Source of the DNA: Cladocopium goreaui
Taxonomy: Eukaryota > Sar > Dinophyceae > Suessiales > Symbiodiniaceae
DNA length: 64,000 nt
Assembly: GCA_947184155.2 (NCBI GenBank)
Contig: CAMXCT020000255.1
Location: 124,001-188,000 of the forward strand
Reading direction: 5' to 3'
The translations under genes and the position numbers were made by a program. The notes under the pieces are model-generated. The model ran no database searches and was not told where the DNA came from. It saw only the letters and a program-made list of their open reading frames with translations. Shown here piece after piece: positions 51,441-61,616 of the stretch. Every line of letters begins with the position of its first letter. Position 1 is the first letter of the stretch.

Positions 51441-53042
51441 CTAATCAGCTTTGGTCGCAGCGAGAAGCTCTGCAGCAAGTTCTGCTTGCATCTCGCCAGC
51501 GCCATGGCAAATATCAAAAATGCAATCTTCAAAGAAAGGCGTGCCATGCGCCTCCCCCAAGTGCTTGGAACAAGCCTCTTTCGCCAAGCCTTTTTGAGCA
51601 TCACTGCAGCCTTGCGATTGCAAAAAGGATGTTTGATGTGTGTCAACGAGCTGAAAGTACGAGGCTGCTTGTTCACTTCCACCGAGCTCTTGCCACTTGC
51701 TGTCCACTCTGAAGTCAGAGTCGGTCGACGTCTGCAGCGTAGACAGCGACTTGCGTGCGACCTTCAACTCGCCATCCACAAACTGCTGGTCGCTCTGGCG
51801 TTTCATTGAGATTTGGAGATTCATGTTGTGGCTTGGCCTGCAACTGAGACTCATGACTGCTATGTCCGACTTGCCGTTCTTGGTGTACATGTTGAAGCGA
51901 ACACGGTTGGGAAAGCCATGGCCATGACCACGAGGACCCACGGAGCTGAGGTCGAAGCCTGTCACGTAGTCGTTACCATCTGTGATGGAGAGGTTTGCGT
52001 TGTCGACCACTTTCCAGTCTCCGTTTCCTTTCCGTGCTTTCCACTTGCAGTCCTGCGAAGTGATCTCAAGCACTTGTCGGATGAATCCTCCTGACTTGTC
52101 GATGAGAAGCAAGCCCTTCGTAAAGGACTGGTGCCCCGAATAGTGCACGTAGATTTGCCAATCGATTGGGAGTTTTTTGGTGCCATTCTCTGACGTCTCC
52201 AGGCCTGAGAAGCGCCATAGGGAGGTGCCTTGGCTGAGAAAAGTGTAATGTTTGCCATCCAAAGTAGTGATGTGCGGCCAAGTGCTGAGGCAGCATATTT
52301 GTACAGAATCCATGGGGTATTAATCGAATGAGTTTCATCCACATTATCCGGGGTTGTACTACGTACAAGGGGTCGGACCGAGAATTTAGCCGGCTAAATT
52401 TCTATGAGGGCGGGGTTCATGGGCTTTTTTCCCAGGCTAAATCCCCTGGCCCAAGCCCCTTTGGGACAAAGACCCGAAAATTTAGCCAAACACAATTTTA
52501 AGTCAACAGTGTCACAACTTGCCGGGCTAAATTTCTTGGAACCTAGGTTCAGCTCCAAACATGCAAACATATGCAAACCACAGGTCAAAACAAACAAGAA
52601 ACTCTGAAAAACACACAAGTGAACATGGGTCAACAATTTCTTGGGTAATGATGGTTCCTGATATTCTCATGGTAAACACCAATACATTGGACTCCAGTGG
52701 GCTCCGGGGGGGATAATCCAGCTCATCACACGTGGGATCCGCGTTGTTGCAGCACCGGCAAACATGCCATGGAAGCTCACTATAAATGAATCCTGAATAG
52801 TTCGTGCAACTGGCTGCACAATCAGCAAGATTCGTGTCTCCCGTGGGCTGGGTAACAAGTTCGCAGCAGCAGCACTCTTCTTGAGGCAAAGGATCACATA
52901 CTCGTAGTTGCTCCTTGACCAAAAGCTGTTGCTCCTTGGTCTGCAACAAGCAGCCATCCTCGAGCTCGAGTTCAGCTGCGAGGCTCACACTCACCAAGAG
53001 CAAGAGTGGAACGATGGCCGACATGGCCGACATGGGCAACAT
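51441..53042 (-). CDS. Secreted cysteine-rich protein with a von Willebrand type D-like region
   Basis: The ATG at 53040-53042 opens a clear signal peptide (MLPMSAMSAIVPLLLLVSVS, then LAAE). A Cys-rich segment follows (EECCCCEL, HVCRCCNNADPTC) to about 52650. The second exon, about 51441-52313, begins with CLSTWPHITTLDGKHYTFLS, which resembles the start of VWD domains (GDPH..TFDG..Y.F). It continues with beta-rich sequence and ends in a helical segment with spaced cysteines (CSDAQKGLAKEACSKHLGEA, CIFDICHGAGEMQAELAAE), like the C8 module after VWD. Two exons account for about 420 residues. The intron is about 52314-52650, with exact sites unresolved. Likely extracellular or cell-surface. Confidence 0.7.
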
Positions 53043-53399
53043 TACGAGATGTGTGAAATCAACGAGTGCGTCGAATCGACTTGGTGTTTGGGCAGAATGT
53101 CTTGAGCCAATGGCGATAAAGGGGCAACCAGTGCCAGCTTTCCGACGCGCAAACTTGCGTACAACTTTGTGGCAGCACTTCCAATCGCTTGGGCGAGAGA
53201 TAACATCCTGGAAAGGCCCACACCGACTCAGGGACGGGCGTTTCCAAAGGATCAACTGATCAACCTGCACCTGGAATGCATGCAGGCCAAGTATGCTGTG
53301 GTTGACCCAATATGTATTTATATCCATATATCATATGTGTATATATATATATATATATATCAGCAAGAGAAGCACAAGCCTCCGTTCAATACATCCCAC

Positions 53400-53523
53400 C
53401 CGCCCGCCCAAATCATAGAAAAATATTTTTCCAAAAAAATATGTCTCAAAAAAAAATATATTTTCGAAAAAATAGTTCTCAAAAAAAATAATATTTTGAT
53501 AAAAAAAACATTTCATCAAAATA
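53400..53523. other. AT-rich left edge of the viral element
   Basis: Runs such as AAAAAAATATATTTTCG and CAAAATATCATTTC. The host-like composition ends just before this, near the CCCGCCCGCCC motif at 53399-53409. This is probably the integration border, though no repeat marks it. Confidence 0.5.
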
Positions 53524-53828
53524 TCATTTCATATTTTCCAGATGCCTTTGACTTTTCAAATGTCTTGCCCATCCACTTAATTTTATTTTACATCCACACA
53601 CTTCGCATTCTCTTTCTCTTTGGTTGTATTCTTGTCTGTATGCCTTCCTTTCTTCAAAATGTTCAGCATTATATTTTTTATTATATTCTTTTATCCTCTC
53701 AGGATTTTTTCTCTGTATCTTTTTCCAGCAGTTCTGCATACTTCACAACAGGTATTTTCACCAATAAATTTGTCAGGAGTTTTTTTACAATTACAGGACG
53801 TGCATTTTTTCTTTTCAACTTCTTCCAT
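53524..53828 (-). pseudogene. Two-zinc-module protein of the viral element (frameshifted)
   Basis: Starting at ATG 53826-53828, the first frame reads MEEVEKKKCTSCNCKKTPDK with CxxC pairs (CTSC, CEVC). The C-terminal part from 53739 downward is in another frame and carries NPERIKEYNKKYN and a C2H2-like finger (CEVCGC...RHLKSQRHLE). An A6 run at 53705-53710 would need seven A's to join them, so one base appears deleted. Known family: small viral proteins with an N-terminal CxxC/CxxC module, a basic helix and a C-terminal C2H2 finger occur in algal giant viruses and PLVs and are presumed DNA-binding. A CTTAAAGAG promoter motif lies 23 nt upstream. Confidence 0.65.
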
Positions 53829-53850
53829 CTCTACTTCTTATACACCTCTA

Positions 53851-53860
53851 CTCTTTAAGT
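53851..53860 (-). promoter_or_regulatory. CTTAAAGA promoter motif, zinc-module gene
   Basis: On the minus strand ACTTAAAGAG lies about 23 nt upstream of the ATG at 53828. Similar motifs precede three other genes of the element. Confidence 0.55.
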
Positions 53861-53879
53861 CAATTTCCAAAATTTATAT

Positions 53880-54240
53880 CTCAAAAATCTAAAAATTATA
53901 TTTTTACAAAATCTTAAAATTATATTTTTACAATTTTTTAAAAAAATATTTTTCAAAAATCTAAAATTTATATTTTACAAAATCTTAAAATTATATTTTT
54001 ACAAATTTTCAAAATTTATATTTCAGAAAATTTTCAAAATTATATTTTACAAAATTTTCGAAATTTATATTTTTTCAAATTTCCAAAATTATATTTCAGA
54101 AAATTTTCAAAATTTATATTTCCGAAAATTTCTAAAATTTATATTTTTCAAAAATCTAAATTTTATTTTTCAAAAAAAATATTTTCAAAATTTTCATCAC
54201 AATTTGTTTCACAAAAAAATATTCCAAAAAAAACATAAGT
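53880..54240. repeat. Degenerate AT-rich repeats, TTTTCAAAATTTATATT type
   Basis: About ten imperfect 24-30-bp words of the form AAAATTTTCAAAATTTATATTT. Non-coding. They lie between the zinc-module gene and the integrase end. Confidence 0.75.
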
Positions 54241-54332
54241 CTTAAAAATAAAATTTACTTGTAAGACTTATGGATTAGTCCTCATTATATTAAGGTAACT
54301 TTTCTTTAAGTGTTTTTGGGTTAAAAGCTAAA

Positions 54333-55247
54333 TCATACTTTTAACAACTCGTGACGAAGGTAGCCACGATTTCGATTTTCTAAATAGTAATATTTTTGAT
54401 TTAGTTTTTCTTCAATCTTTTTGACGGTAAAGATTTCTTTTAACCAGTGTGAGGTTTGTTGTTTTTCTGTTATTCCTTTTTTCCTTGCTAATTTGACTTC
54501 ATCTCCAATTTCTATATCGGGATAAGTCCTATTTCTAACAGCCTTAGTTGATATGTTCATCTTCACTTTGAATTCATTTTCTTTTTTCCTTGCTTCGTTC
54601 GGTGTCATCCCTATTGTTGAGTGCTTCATCTTATTATTATACGTGAGCAAAATTTCAAATATATAGTCAGACCAATCGATGTTTTTCTTTCCTTTCTTCT
54701 CATCGGCTTCCACTCTTTTATACAATTGAAGTTTGAATGTTTTAATTGCAACTTCTGCAAATGGTGCATGACCTCTTGTGATGTAGTGGTGTATGCCTTC
54801 ATCTTTGAAATACTTTTCTAAGTAGCTTGTAGAAAAACTTGTCTCGTCGTCGGTGTAAATAAATTTTGGAACTTTACCCATTTTCTTAATGCCTTCAATA
54901 AATCCACTTGCTACATCTTCACCGTCTTTTGAAGGAAGCGGAAGAACTACCATATACTTACTGAATATGTCTATTAGAAGTAAAGCTGTTGTAGTTTTTT
55001 GTTTTTCTAAATCTTTGATAAAGAATAAGTCGGCTTGGTATTGCCAAAAGGCATGTGGTGGAACAAATTAATTTTCGCCTCTTGGACGGCGTTTCTCTTC
55101 TACGTGGTCTTTAAAAAACTTATCTACATCCTCCTTTTTGATTGATTTATCTTTTTTCCTTGCATCGGCTAAGGTTACTTGTTTAGAGCCATAGCCACTT
55201 TTATCGTAATATATATCACTAATTATTTTCTGTTTATTATCACTCAT
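54333..55247 (-). pseudogene. Retroviral-type (rve) integrase, interrupted by one stop codon
   Basis: A Polinton-type DDE integrase joins linear element DNA to the host chromosome. From ATG 55245-55247 the frame gives MSDNKQKIISDIYYDKSGYG and a basic linker. It is broken by TAA at 55068-55070 and then continues without shift through the catalytic core: first Asp in QYQADLFFIKD, second in YTDDETSF, Glu in HAPFAEVAIKTFK. The C-terminus is an SH3-like barrel ending YYYLENRNRGYLRHELLKV and TGA. The length of 305 codons is near the family norm; no chromodomain is seen. TAA ends other genes of the element, so it is unlikely to be read as sense. The upstream region has TATATTATAGC rather than the TTAAAG motif. 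Confidence 0.88.
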
Positions 55248-55310
55248 ATGCTATAATATAGAATAATATTTATTTTCAAAAAAAAAACTTTCAAAATAAA
55301 TATTGAAACT

Positions 55311-58300
55311 CTAATGAGCGCTCTTATTACAGTAATCACACCAGCTCTCACAGTTATTCACATGGTGGCTTATCTCGTTATCACAACGTTGTGCGGTGAA
55401 GTTGCTTGACATTTTTGTATTTTTGGTATCCAAATTAAATTTAACTCCACAGTGTCCGCAACAACCATGAAATCTTTCAAGACACCAATGTTCATCTATG
55501 TATTGTTCTTCATCTATTTCTCTCTTGGCTTTCTTATCTTGAAACTTATAATGTTCTACTTTCTTTTTGAAATAGTTCAGTAATAAGTTTCTAAACATCT
55601 CATCTTCTCCATCTTTGTTTTCATAAAAATATACTTTATTGAAGTCCTTACAGCATGTAATCGCGCAGTATAACCATTCTTTACTCATCAATTCAGTTCT
55701 GTTGAGTTCATGAATAATGATGTTTCCATCTATTGATGCTCCTTGCCTTGAATGCACTGTCGCACAATAGGCATAACGAAAATGTCTTTCAATAACATCT
55801 TTATCATATGTTCTGACATTATCTTTATCTTTGATGTCTTGTATTTTAATTTTTCTACCTTCTACATTTACAATATTCCACCTTGCCTTATATTCACATT
55901 CAGTTTTCCTTGCTCATCCATTTTATACAACCTACATATTAATGTCTCACCGACATTATATTCTCCTACTTTGCCTAATTTTTTTCTTATCTCATTGCTC
56001 ACTGCTTGACATCTGATGTTTGTATATGCGAGATTTTCACCCATTGTGATGTCCTTTGTAAATTTAAAATGCTTCCTTGCCCATTCTTTGATTGGCATAT
56101 CATGAAGCCATAAGTCATTATAGATTTGATTTAATTTTTCTCGGTTTCTTTCTCCATGTTCTGTATCCTTACCACCTACTCTTTTACAAATTGTTAAAAA
56201 GATGTTATACTTAAAAATTATATCAATGCATCCATCCACATAATGCTCAACATTTCTGACATTAGTAAATGGTTCTATGCTTGGTAGTTGTTTGACATCA
56301 CCTGCCCCTATGATAATTAGATTTGGATTATTGATAACGAACTGCCTAATTCTGTTCAATATATATGGACTTGCCATGTATATTTCATCAAAAAATATCA
56401 CATCAAAACCGCTATAATCAAACCATGGTAATTTATCTCCCTTATGAACGGGAACACTGAAAAAGGTATTCAATGTTACTGCATCACATTCAGTTTCTTG
56501 TTTTAACATGTTCTGTGGAACTACTGCCAAAACATTATAGCCCATTTTTTGAAGATGTTTGCCTATATGAGACTTACCCCCACCAGCAAATTTACTTCTA
56601 ATCATTACTTGTTTCTTTTCAATGATTTGTTTGGCAATTGCCTCAGTATCCCATTCATCGGGTGTTTCTATCCTTTCAGTTTTATATACCGGTATTTTTG
56701 GAATATCATTATTTTGCCAATGGTAGATGTTCTCAACTTGTTTCACATTGTCCTTTTCAAATCTCCAGTCGCCAATTTCACTACCAAATTTCAAAATCCT
56801 TTTAGCTTTCTTGAAGTCAGCGTATGCAATATGAAAAGCATCAGTTTTAATAGCATACACTTCGATGTTTTTAGCCTTCAGCCTTTCATAAGCATCATAC
56901 ATTTCAAAATTATGATTCTGTAAAAGTAATTCTTTCAGATACCTAAATCCGTTCATCATTTGTCTCTGACCGCTTACACTCACAATATAGTATTTGCTTT
57001 CTCTTGTCTTCTCTTTGCATTTCAATGTTTCGGGATTTCTTAAGCACTTGTATAATTTACGGTTTTCATGTTTAAAATCAAAATCATCGTCCCAAAATGG
57101 GTTATCATCATCAACTTCTCTCCACTCTTGGTATGTCTCCATCTCAACCTCATCTAATACATAAATTCTTCCATCATACTTTCTCTGATGAGCCAAAGCT
57201 TCCTTCAAATTGTTGAAAATCCTACTCACAGTTTTTTTGTTGTAACTCTTCTCCCATAATCCAAAAGCAATGTTTGCAATGGTCTTGTGAATTTTGTTAT
57301 TCTCAGTTTCATCATCACTGATTTTACTTTTGTAAAGTTCTTCTAATGCTTTGTTAAACTTAACTTTGTGTATGAAGGATGGCTTTTTAAATGCAATGAT
57401 TTTCATAGCGACACCTCTTTTAATCAATTCTTTCAGATGCTTGCCATACACCAGATTAAACTTTTTGTTGAAAAACACATTGGCTTGACATACTTTGACT
57501 AAATATAATGTATAATTGCCGTTCCTATGAACATCACATTTTGAATAGTCATAATGTTGCCACACATCAAATTCTTTGAACACCGGAACTTTTGAAATCA
57601 TTTTGGCTTGATATGAGTATGCCTTTCTCCTATCGATGCTACACTTCCTAACCTCATCAAAAATATCTCTTCCATAAAATCGTCCATTTGGAACTATTGT
57701 CCTACATTCATCCAATATCTTAACATCGGTTTCGTTATAATATGATTTAAAATTGTCATTGAAAAGTTGCTTGTGAAACTTGAACATTTCCGCACTGACT
57801 TTGTTATGTTTCTCTTCTGTATTTACCGCTATGTCTTCATCTATTTTATCCTCATTCAATGACTGTGTTTCAATTGTATATTTTACAGTTTTAAATTTCT
57901 TCTCAGCAATTTTGTGAGTGAGTTCTATGACAATTTGAGTTGTCCTATGTGCATTGTATTTCACTTGCGGTGTGTATCCAGATACTTTTAAGTCATGCAG
58001 TGCCTTGTTCAAACAATTGTTTTCCAAAATGATTTTGTATTCATCTTCTTCTTTCAGTTGCAGTAGGTCATCAATTGTTTTAATCATTTTGTATTTCAAT
58101 GGTTCTTTCTTATCATTTACGTAGTAGTTGTTACTTATTCCTCTTACATCTTTAGTGTAATCATCTCCATCCTTTCTTTGTTTGATTGATTGTAGGTCAT
58201 GGTTTAAAGTGTAGATATGGCTATTTGCAACTAAGCCATTGAAAGTAATGAATGTTTTACTGTTGTAGTTTTCGGGGTCATGCTTGTAAATTAAATTACT

Positions 58301-59299
58301 GTCAATGTCATAAAGTCTTGCTTTAATTTTAAATTCTTTGAAGACTTTTTCCATGTCATTTATTGATGCTCCATTCTGTTTAAACTCATCATCAGTCTTA
58401 CCGATACATTCCAATATTTTTTCTCTACACATGTTTCTTGCTAAGCTTCCCCTTTTGTGTTTAAACAATGTCTCTGAATAATGGTCTAATAGTGTATTCA
58501 TCCAACATTCATTATCCACATGTCCTTTTTTCTTGATTGCCTCTTTGAATTTTAAACAGTCTGGGTTAAGTTCTGTTTGCACATATCTATTGAAAATACT
58601 GACGTTATATTTTGCGTCAGTGAGTTCATCAGCAAAAATGTCATAGTCCTCAGCACTCTCATCGATTAGTTCAGCCTTCATGATTTTGATTGCATCAATG
58701 TAATGGTAAAGTTCGCCTTGGACAATGTCTTCAAAATCTTTGTCGGTTCTCATGATAATCATTAATTTTGCAAAATCCTTTTCTGTGTCACGGTCACCCT
58801 TGAAAATTCTTTCCCCTACCTTTTCTTCAATCCATTTTTGACTTTTGACACTTCCCGTTCTCTCCATGGGGTTCATTAAAAGTGGGTAGTATCTATTACC
58901 TTTATGGACAAAGCTTTTATTTTTGTTTGTTGTCCCTCTTTGAATTGAAAAAAGCATATACTTAACTGAATATAATTTCCCTTTTCTTTTCACTGTTGCT
59001 TTTTTTCTTCCTTCATTTGCTTTTTGAACTGCAAGTCTTACATTAATTCTTTCTCCGATTGGCTCAGCGTCTTGATATTTTGCAACCGCTTTTTCATATG
59101 CTTTCATTCCCTTTTCCTTTCCTTCCACTAATCCATTCAAAAGATTTTCTGCGGTTGCCATTTGTGAAATCTTTCTGTCCTGATAAAGTTCAATAACATT
59201 GTTGATTTTTTCAAGGGTTGTTGCATTAACCCTTCTCCTCTTTCTATCCCTCATGCTCCTCAAAATATCAAGATTTCTTACTATAGATTTTTTAGTCAT
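55311..59299 (-). pseudogene. Giant replication protein: family-B polymerase-like + SF1 helicase + HNH-like zinc module (one frameshift)
   Basis: The first frame, 55868-59299, is 1143 codons from ATG. Residues 1-500 are unassigned, with a Cys265/His361 pair (NECWMNTL, HIYTLNHD). Motif A is SIDRRKAYSYQAK (Asp556), a motif-B-like HKTIANIAFGLW is near 671-682, and motif C-like YAIKTDAFHI has Asp820. An SF1 (Pif1/RecD-type) helicase follows: Walker A AGGGKSHI (905-912), Walker B VIFFDEIY (967-974), motif III GDVKQLP (1000-1006). Another frame from about 55900 down to 55311 carries the helicase end (HSRQGASIDG, WLYCAIT) and an HNH-like module: CGHCG, QRCDNEISHHVNN, CDYCN. The shift lies near the A4 run at about 55905. 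The intact product would be about 1,330 residues. A CTTAAAGAAA motif is 31 nt upstream. The polymerase call rests on motifs only; no exonuclease motifs were found. Confidence 0.8.
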
Positions 59300-59330
59300 A
59301 AATTAGTCTATATAAAAATTATAGTTATCA

Positions 59331-59340
59331 TTTCTTTAAG
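59331..59340 (-). promoter_or_regulatory. CTTAAAGAAA promoter motif, replication gene
   Basis: An exact CTTAAAGAAA on the minus strand, 31 nt before the ATG at 59299. It is divergent from the matching motif at 59386-59395. Confidence 0.65.
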
Positions 59341-59385
59341 TAGTTTTACCTTAAATGATAGTCTTGATTTTTTCAATGAAATTGA

Positions 59386-59395
59386 CTTAAAGAAA
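59386..59395 (+). promoter_or_regulatory. CTTAAAGAAA promoter motif, small basic gene
   Basis: The same 10-mer on the plus strand, 25 nt before the ATG at 59421. With its divergent partner it forms a two-way promoter of about 120 bp. Confidence 0.65.
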
Positions 59396-59420
59396 TATTA
59401 CCTATGTATATTAATCAACT

Positions 59421-59681
59421 ATGACAGAAAAAGTGCCAAAAAAACTTGAAGACTTGACATTAGATGAAATCAAAGCTCAACTGGCGATATATCACAACCT
59501 TTACCAAAAAAGAAGAAAGAAAGAAGACCCCGTATATCTTGAAAAGGCAAGGGAAAGAGGAAAACAGAAATATTACAGAAAGAAAGAAAGAGAACAAGCC
59601 AAAAATCCGAAACCAGAACCAAAAGTTGGCAACAGAAAATACAACTATTCTGATGTTCTTTTAGTGGATGTTGTAAAGTAA
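59421..59681 (+). CDS. Small basic protein of the viral element
   Basis: 86 codons, intact, ATG to TAA. A helical N-terminus (LEDLTLDEIKAQLAIYHNLY) leads to a Lys/Arg-rich region (KRRKKE, KYYRKKEREQ) and a Pro/Lys linker. There is no enzyme motif. Charge suggests nucleic-acid binding, for example a regulator or DNA-packing protein, but this is inference. It is transcribed away from the replication gene and shares its promoter motif. Confidence 0.7.
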   Translation: MTEKVPKKLEDLTLDEIKAQLAIYHNLYQKRRKKEDPVYLEKARERGKQKYYRKKEREQAKNPKPEPKVGNRKYNYSDVLLVDVVK

Positions 59682-59756
59682 AATATTTTTATCATTCTCA
59701 AAAATGATAAAATTATTTTGTTATTTTTCTTTTTTGTTGTGCTATGATGATATTTT

Positions 59757-60240
59757 CGTCATATGACCATGAGCCATTAGTCATATGATGTTTTTATCAT
59801 TTCACAGTTAGACCAGAAAAGATTTAAAATGACCAAAACATCATGACCTTCATATCATGACCTTGGTATCATATGACGCGACCATCATTATCATATGACG
59901 CGACCATCATTATCATATGACCAAACCATCATCATCATATGATGCGACCATCATCATCATTGTATCATCATATGGTTCATTTTATCATCAGGGATGAGGC
60001 GTTTTATCATCAGGGATGAGCCGTTTTATCATCAGGGATGATGCATTTTATCATCAGGGATGAGGCGTTTTATCATCAGGGATGAGCCGTTTTATCATCA
60101 GGGATGATGCATTTTATCATCAGGGATGATGCATTTTATCATCAGATATGACCCCGTCTCATACCCAACTATGACCCCGTCTCATACCCCCCTATGAGAC
60201 CGTCTCATACTACCCAATGAGGTGGGGTCATACCAAAACG
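59757..60240. repeat. Iterated palindromic and 22-bp direct repeats in the viral intergenic region
   Basis: Several TCATATGA(C) palindromes lie in about 24-bp units (TCATATGACGCGACCATCAT) from 59757 to 59945. Seven 22-bp units of TTTATCATCAGGGATGA(G/T)(G/C)C run from 59981 to about 60141. CCCGTCTCATACC repeats run to 60215. No gene lies here. Iterons in the only long gap of the element suggest an origin or a control region. Confidence 0.8.
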
Positions 60241-60634
60241 TGTATTTTTCCTTTCCGCGGAGGCTTTTCCACATTTTTCGGAAACAGTTTTCCAATTTCC
60301 TTGGAAAATGCAATGTTAAAGCAAAAATCCTTTATTTAGGTGGTGTTTCCGGATTTTCCGGAAACCGTTTTCCGGATTTTTCGGAAACCTTTTACCGGAT
60401 TTTTCGGAATTGGTTTAGCGATTTTTTTGGAAACCGGTTTGAATTTCCCCAAAAAGCACTTTAATTTTGTGATTGGCTCTCCAAATTTTGTGATTGGTTC
60501 TCTAAAATTTGTGATTGGTTCTCTAAAATTTGTGATTGGTTCTCTAAAATTTGTGATTGGTTCTCTAAATTTTGTGATTAGCACACAAATTGTAAATAGG
60601 ATAGAAAATATTGTATGTATTTTCTACCTTATTC
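60241..60634. repeat. TTTTCCGGAAACC words and 21-bp repeat
   Basis: 60280-60440 carries TTTTCCGGAAAC/TTTTTCGGAAACC inverted-type words. 60470-60580 has five 21-bp units TCTCTAAAATTTGTGATTGGT. On the minus strand the latter reads as NFREPIT heptapeptides within an 82-codon frame, but this is more likely a repeat artefact. Confidence 0.75.
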
Positions 60635-61591
60635 TTACACATCTTCATCATAGAAAAGATGGTGTACTTCAACTAACTCATGATTTTCATAATTAAGTAT
60701 TCTGTCTATATGTTTATCAATTGACTTTTCCAATACTTCCATTCTTGTATTAAACATTGGATTTTTGGATTTACCATATTTATCTATAAATTTATCAGGA
60801 TTATATCTTATGAAAATATACTTTCCAGAAAAGTCCATAAACAAATCATCATATCTAATTTCTTCATTTTGTTTGATGTAGTTTTTGTGTTGGTTCTCAT
60901 CCACTTCAATGCAAAGCATAGTATTATTAATGAGTTTTCTCAAATCTATTCTCCTTTTGGTTGCGCAACATCCTCCCTCTAAATCTACGTAAAAGGGTTT
61001 ATCATGTTTAAATCCATCATATTTAGAAAATACATAAGTCATTACTTGGATTTCTTTTGATTTCTTTCTAACTGTTAAGGCTCTGGGGTCTTCTGGAAAT
61101 AGATCAACAAAACAGTGACTACAAAAACCACTGAGTTTTCTGTTGCCTCTTTGTCTACATCCTGTGTAGTAAGGTTCTCTTCTGGATTTGCATATCTGGC
61201 TTCCATCACAATCTGGACATTGACTTCTTTGTTTGTTGTGCGTACATATTTCTGTCCCACCGCATTGTTTGCACGTGCTTCTCCTTTTCTGATGTTCGCA
61301 TATTTCACCACCATTGCATTCTACACAGGCGCTTCTTCTTTTTTGATGTTCGCATATTAAACTACCTTTGCATTCTACACATTTGTATTTGACTTTATTA
61401 TGTTGACATATCTCACTTCCTTTGCATTCTACGCATTGTTTTCTTCTCCTATTGTGTTGGCATATCTCACTTCCTTTGCATTCTACACAGATGTATTTGA
61501 CTTTATTATGTTGACATATCGCACTTCCTTTGCATTCTACACATCTGTATTTATATTTATTATGTTCACATTTCTTTCGTGAAACTACCAT
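60635..61591 (-). CDS. Zinc-repeat protein with PD-(D/E)XK-like nuclease domain
   Basis: 318 codons, intact, ATG to TAA. Residues 8-132 are seven tandem 18-residue units of the pattern IC.HN..K..C.EC.G.., each with a Cys-His and a Cys-x-x-Cys pair that could bind zinc. Residues 145-165 carry another Cys cluster (GFCSHCFVDLFPEDPRAL). The C-terminal half has RRIDLRK (Asp216) and MLCIEVDENQH (Glu229, Asp231), then IRYNPDKF. That pattern matches a PD-(D/E)XK restriction-type nuclease core. Similar zinc-repeat/nuclease proteins are known in algal giant viruses and protists, by recollection. Likely DNA-targeting in replication, recombination or competition. A TTTAAAGAAA motif lies 26 nt upstream. 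Confidence 0.75.
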   Translation of the reverse strand: MVVSRKKCEHNKYKYRCVECKGSAICQHNKVKYICVECKGSEICQHNRRRKQCVECKGSEICQHNKVKYKCVECKGSLICEHQKRRSACVECNGGEICEHQKRRSTCKQCGGTEICTHNKQRSQCPDCDGSQICKSRREPYYTGCRQRGNRKLSGFCSHCFVDLFPEDPRALTVRKKSKEIQVMTYVFSKYDGFKHDKPFYVDLEGGCCATKRRIDLRKLINNTMLCIEVDENQHKNYIKQNEEIRYDDLFMDFSGKYIFIRYNPDKFIDKYGKSKNPMFNTRMEVLEKSIDKHIDRILNYENHELVEVHHLFYDEDV

Positions 61592-61616
61592 ACTAACCTA
61601 CTATTTAACATTCATA

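Noticed and set aside
55068..55070. TAA read as a sense codon in the viral integrase (alternative code)
   Set aside because: TAA ends the small basic gene, the zinc-repeat nuclease and the zinc-ribbon gene of the same element, and TGA and TAG are also used as stops. A point mutation is simpler.
60336..60584. 82-codon minus-strand protein with NFREPIT heptads
   Set aside because: It comes from 21-bp and CCGGAAACC repeats. It lacks the promoter motif and any homologous feature.
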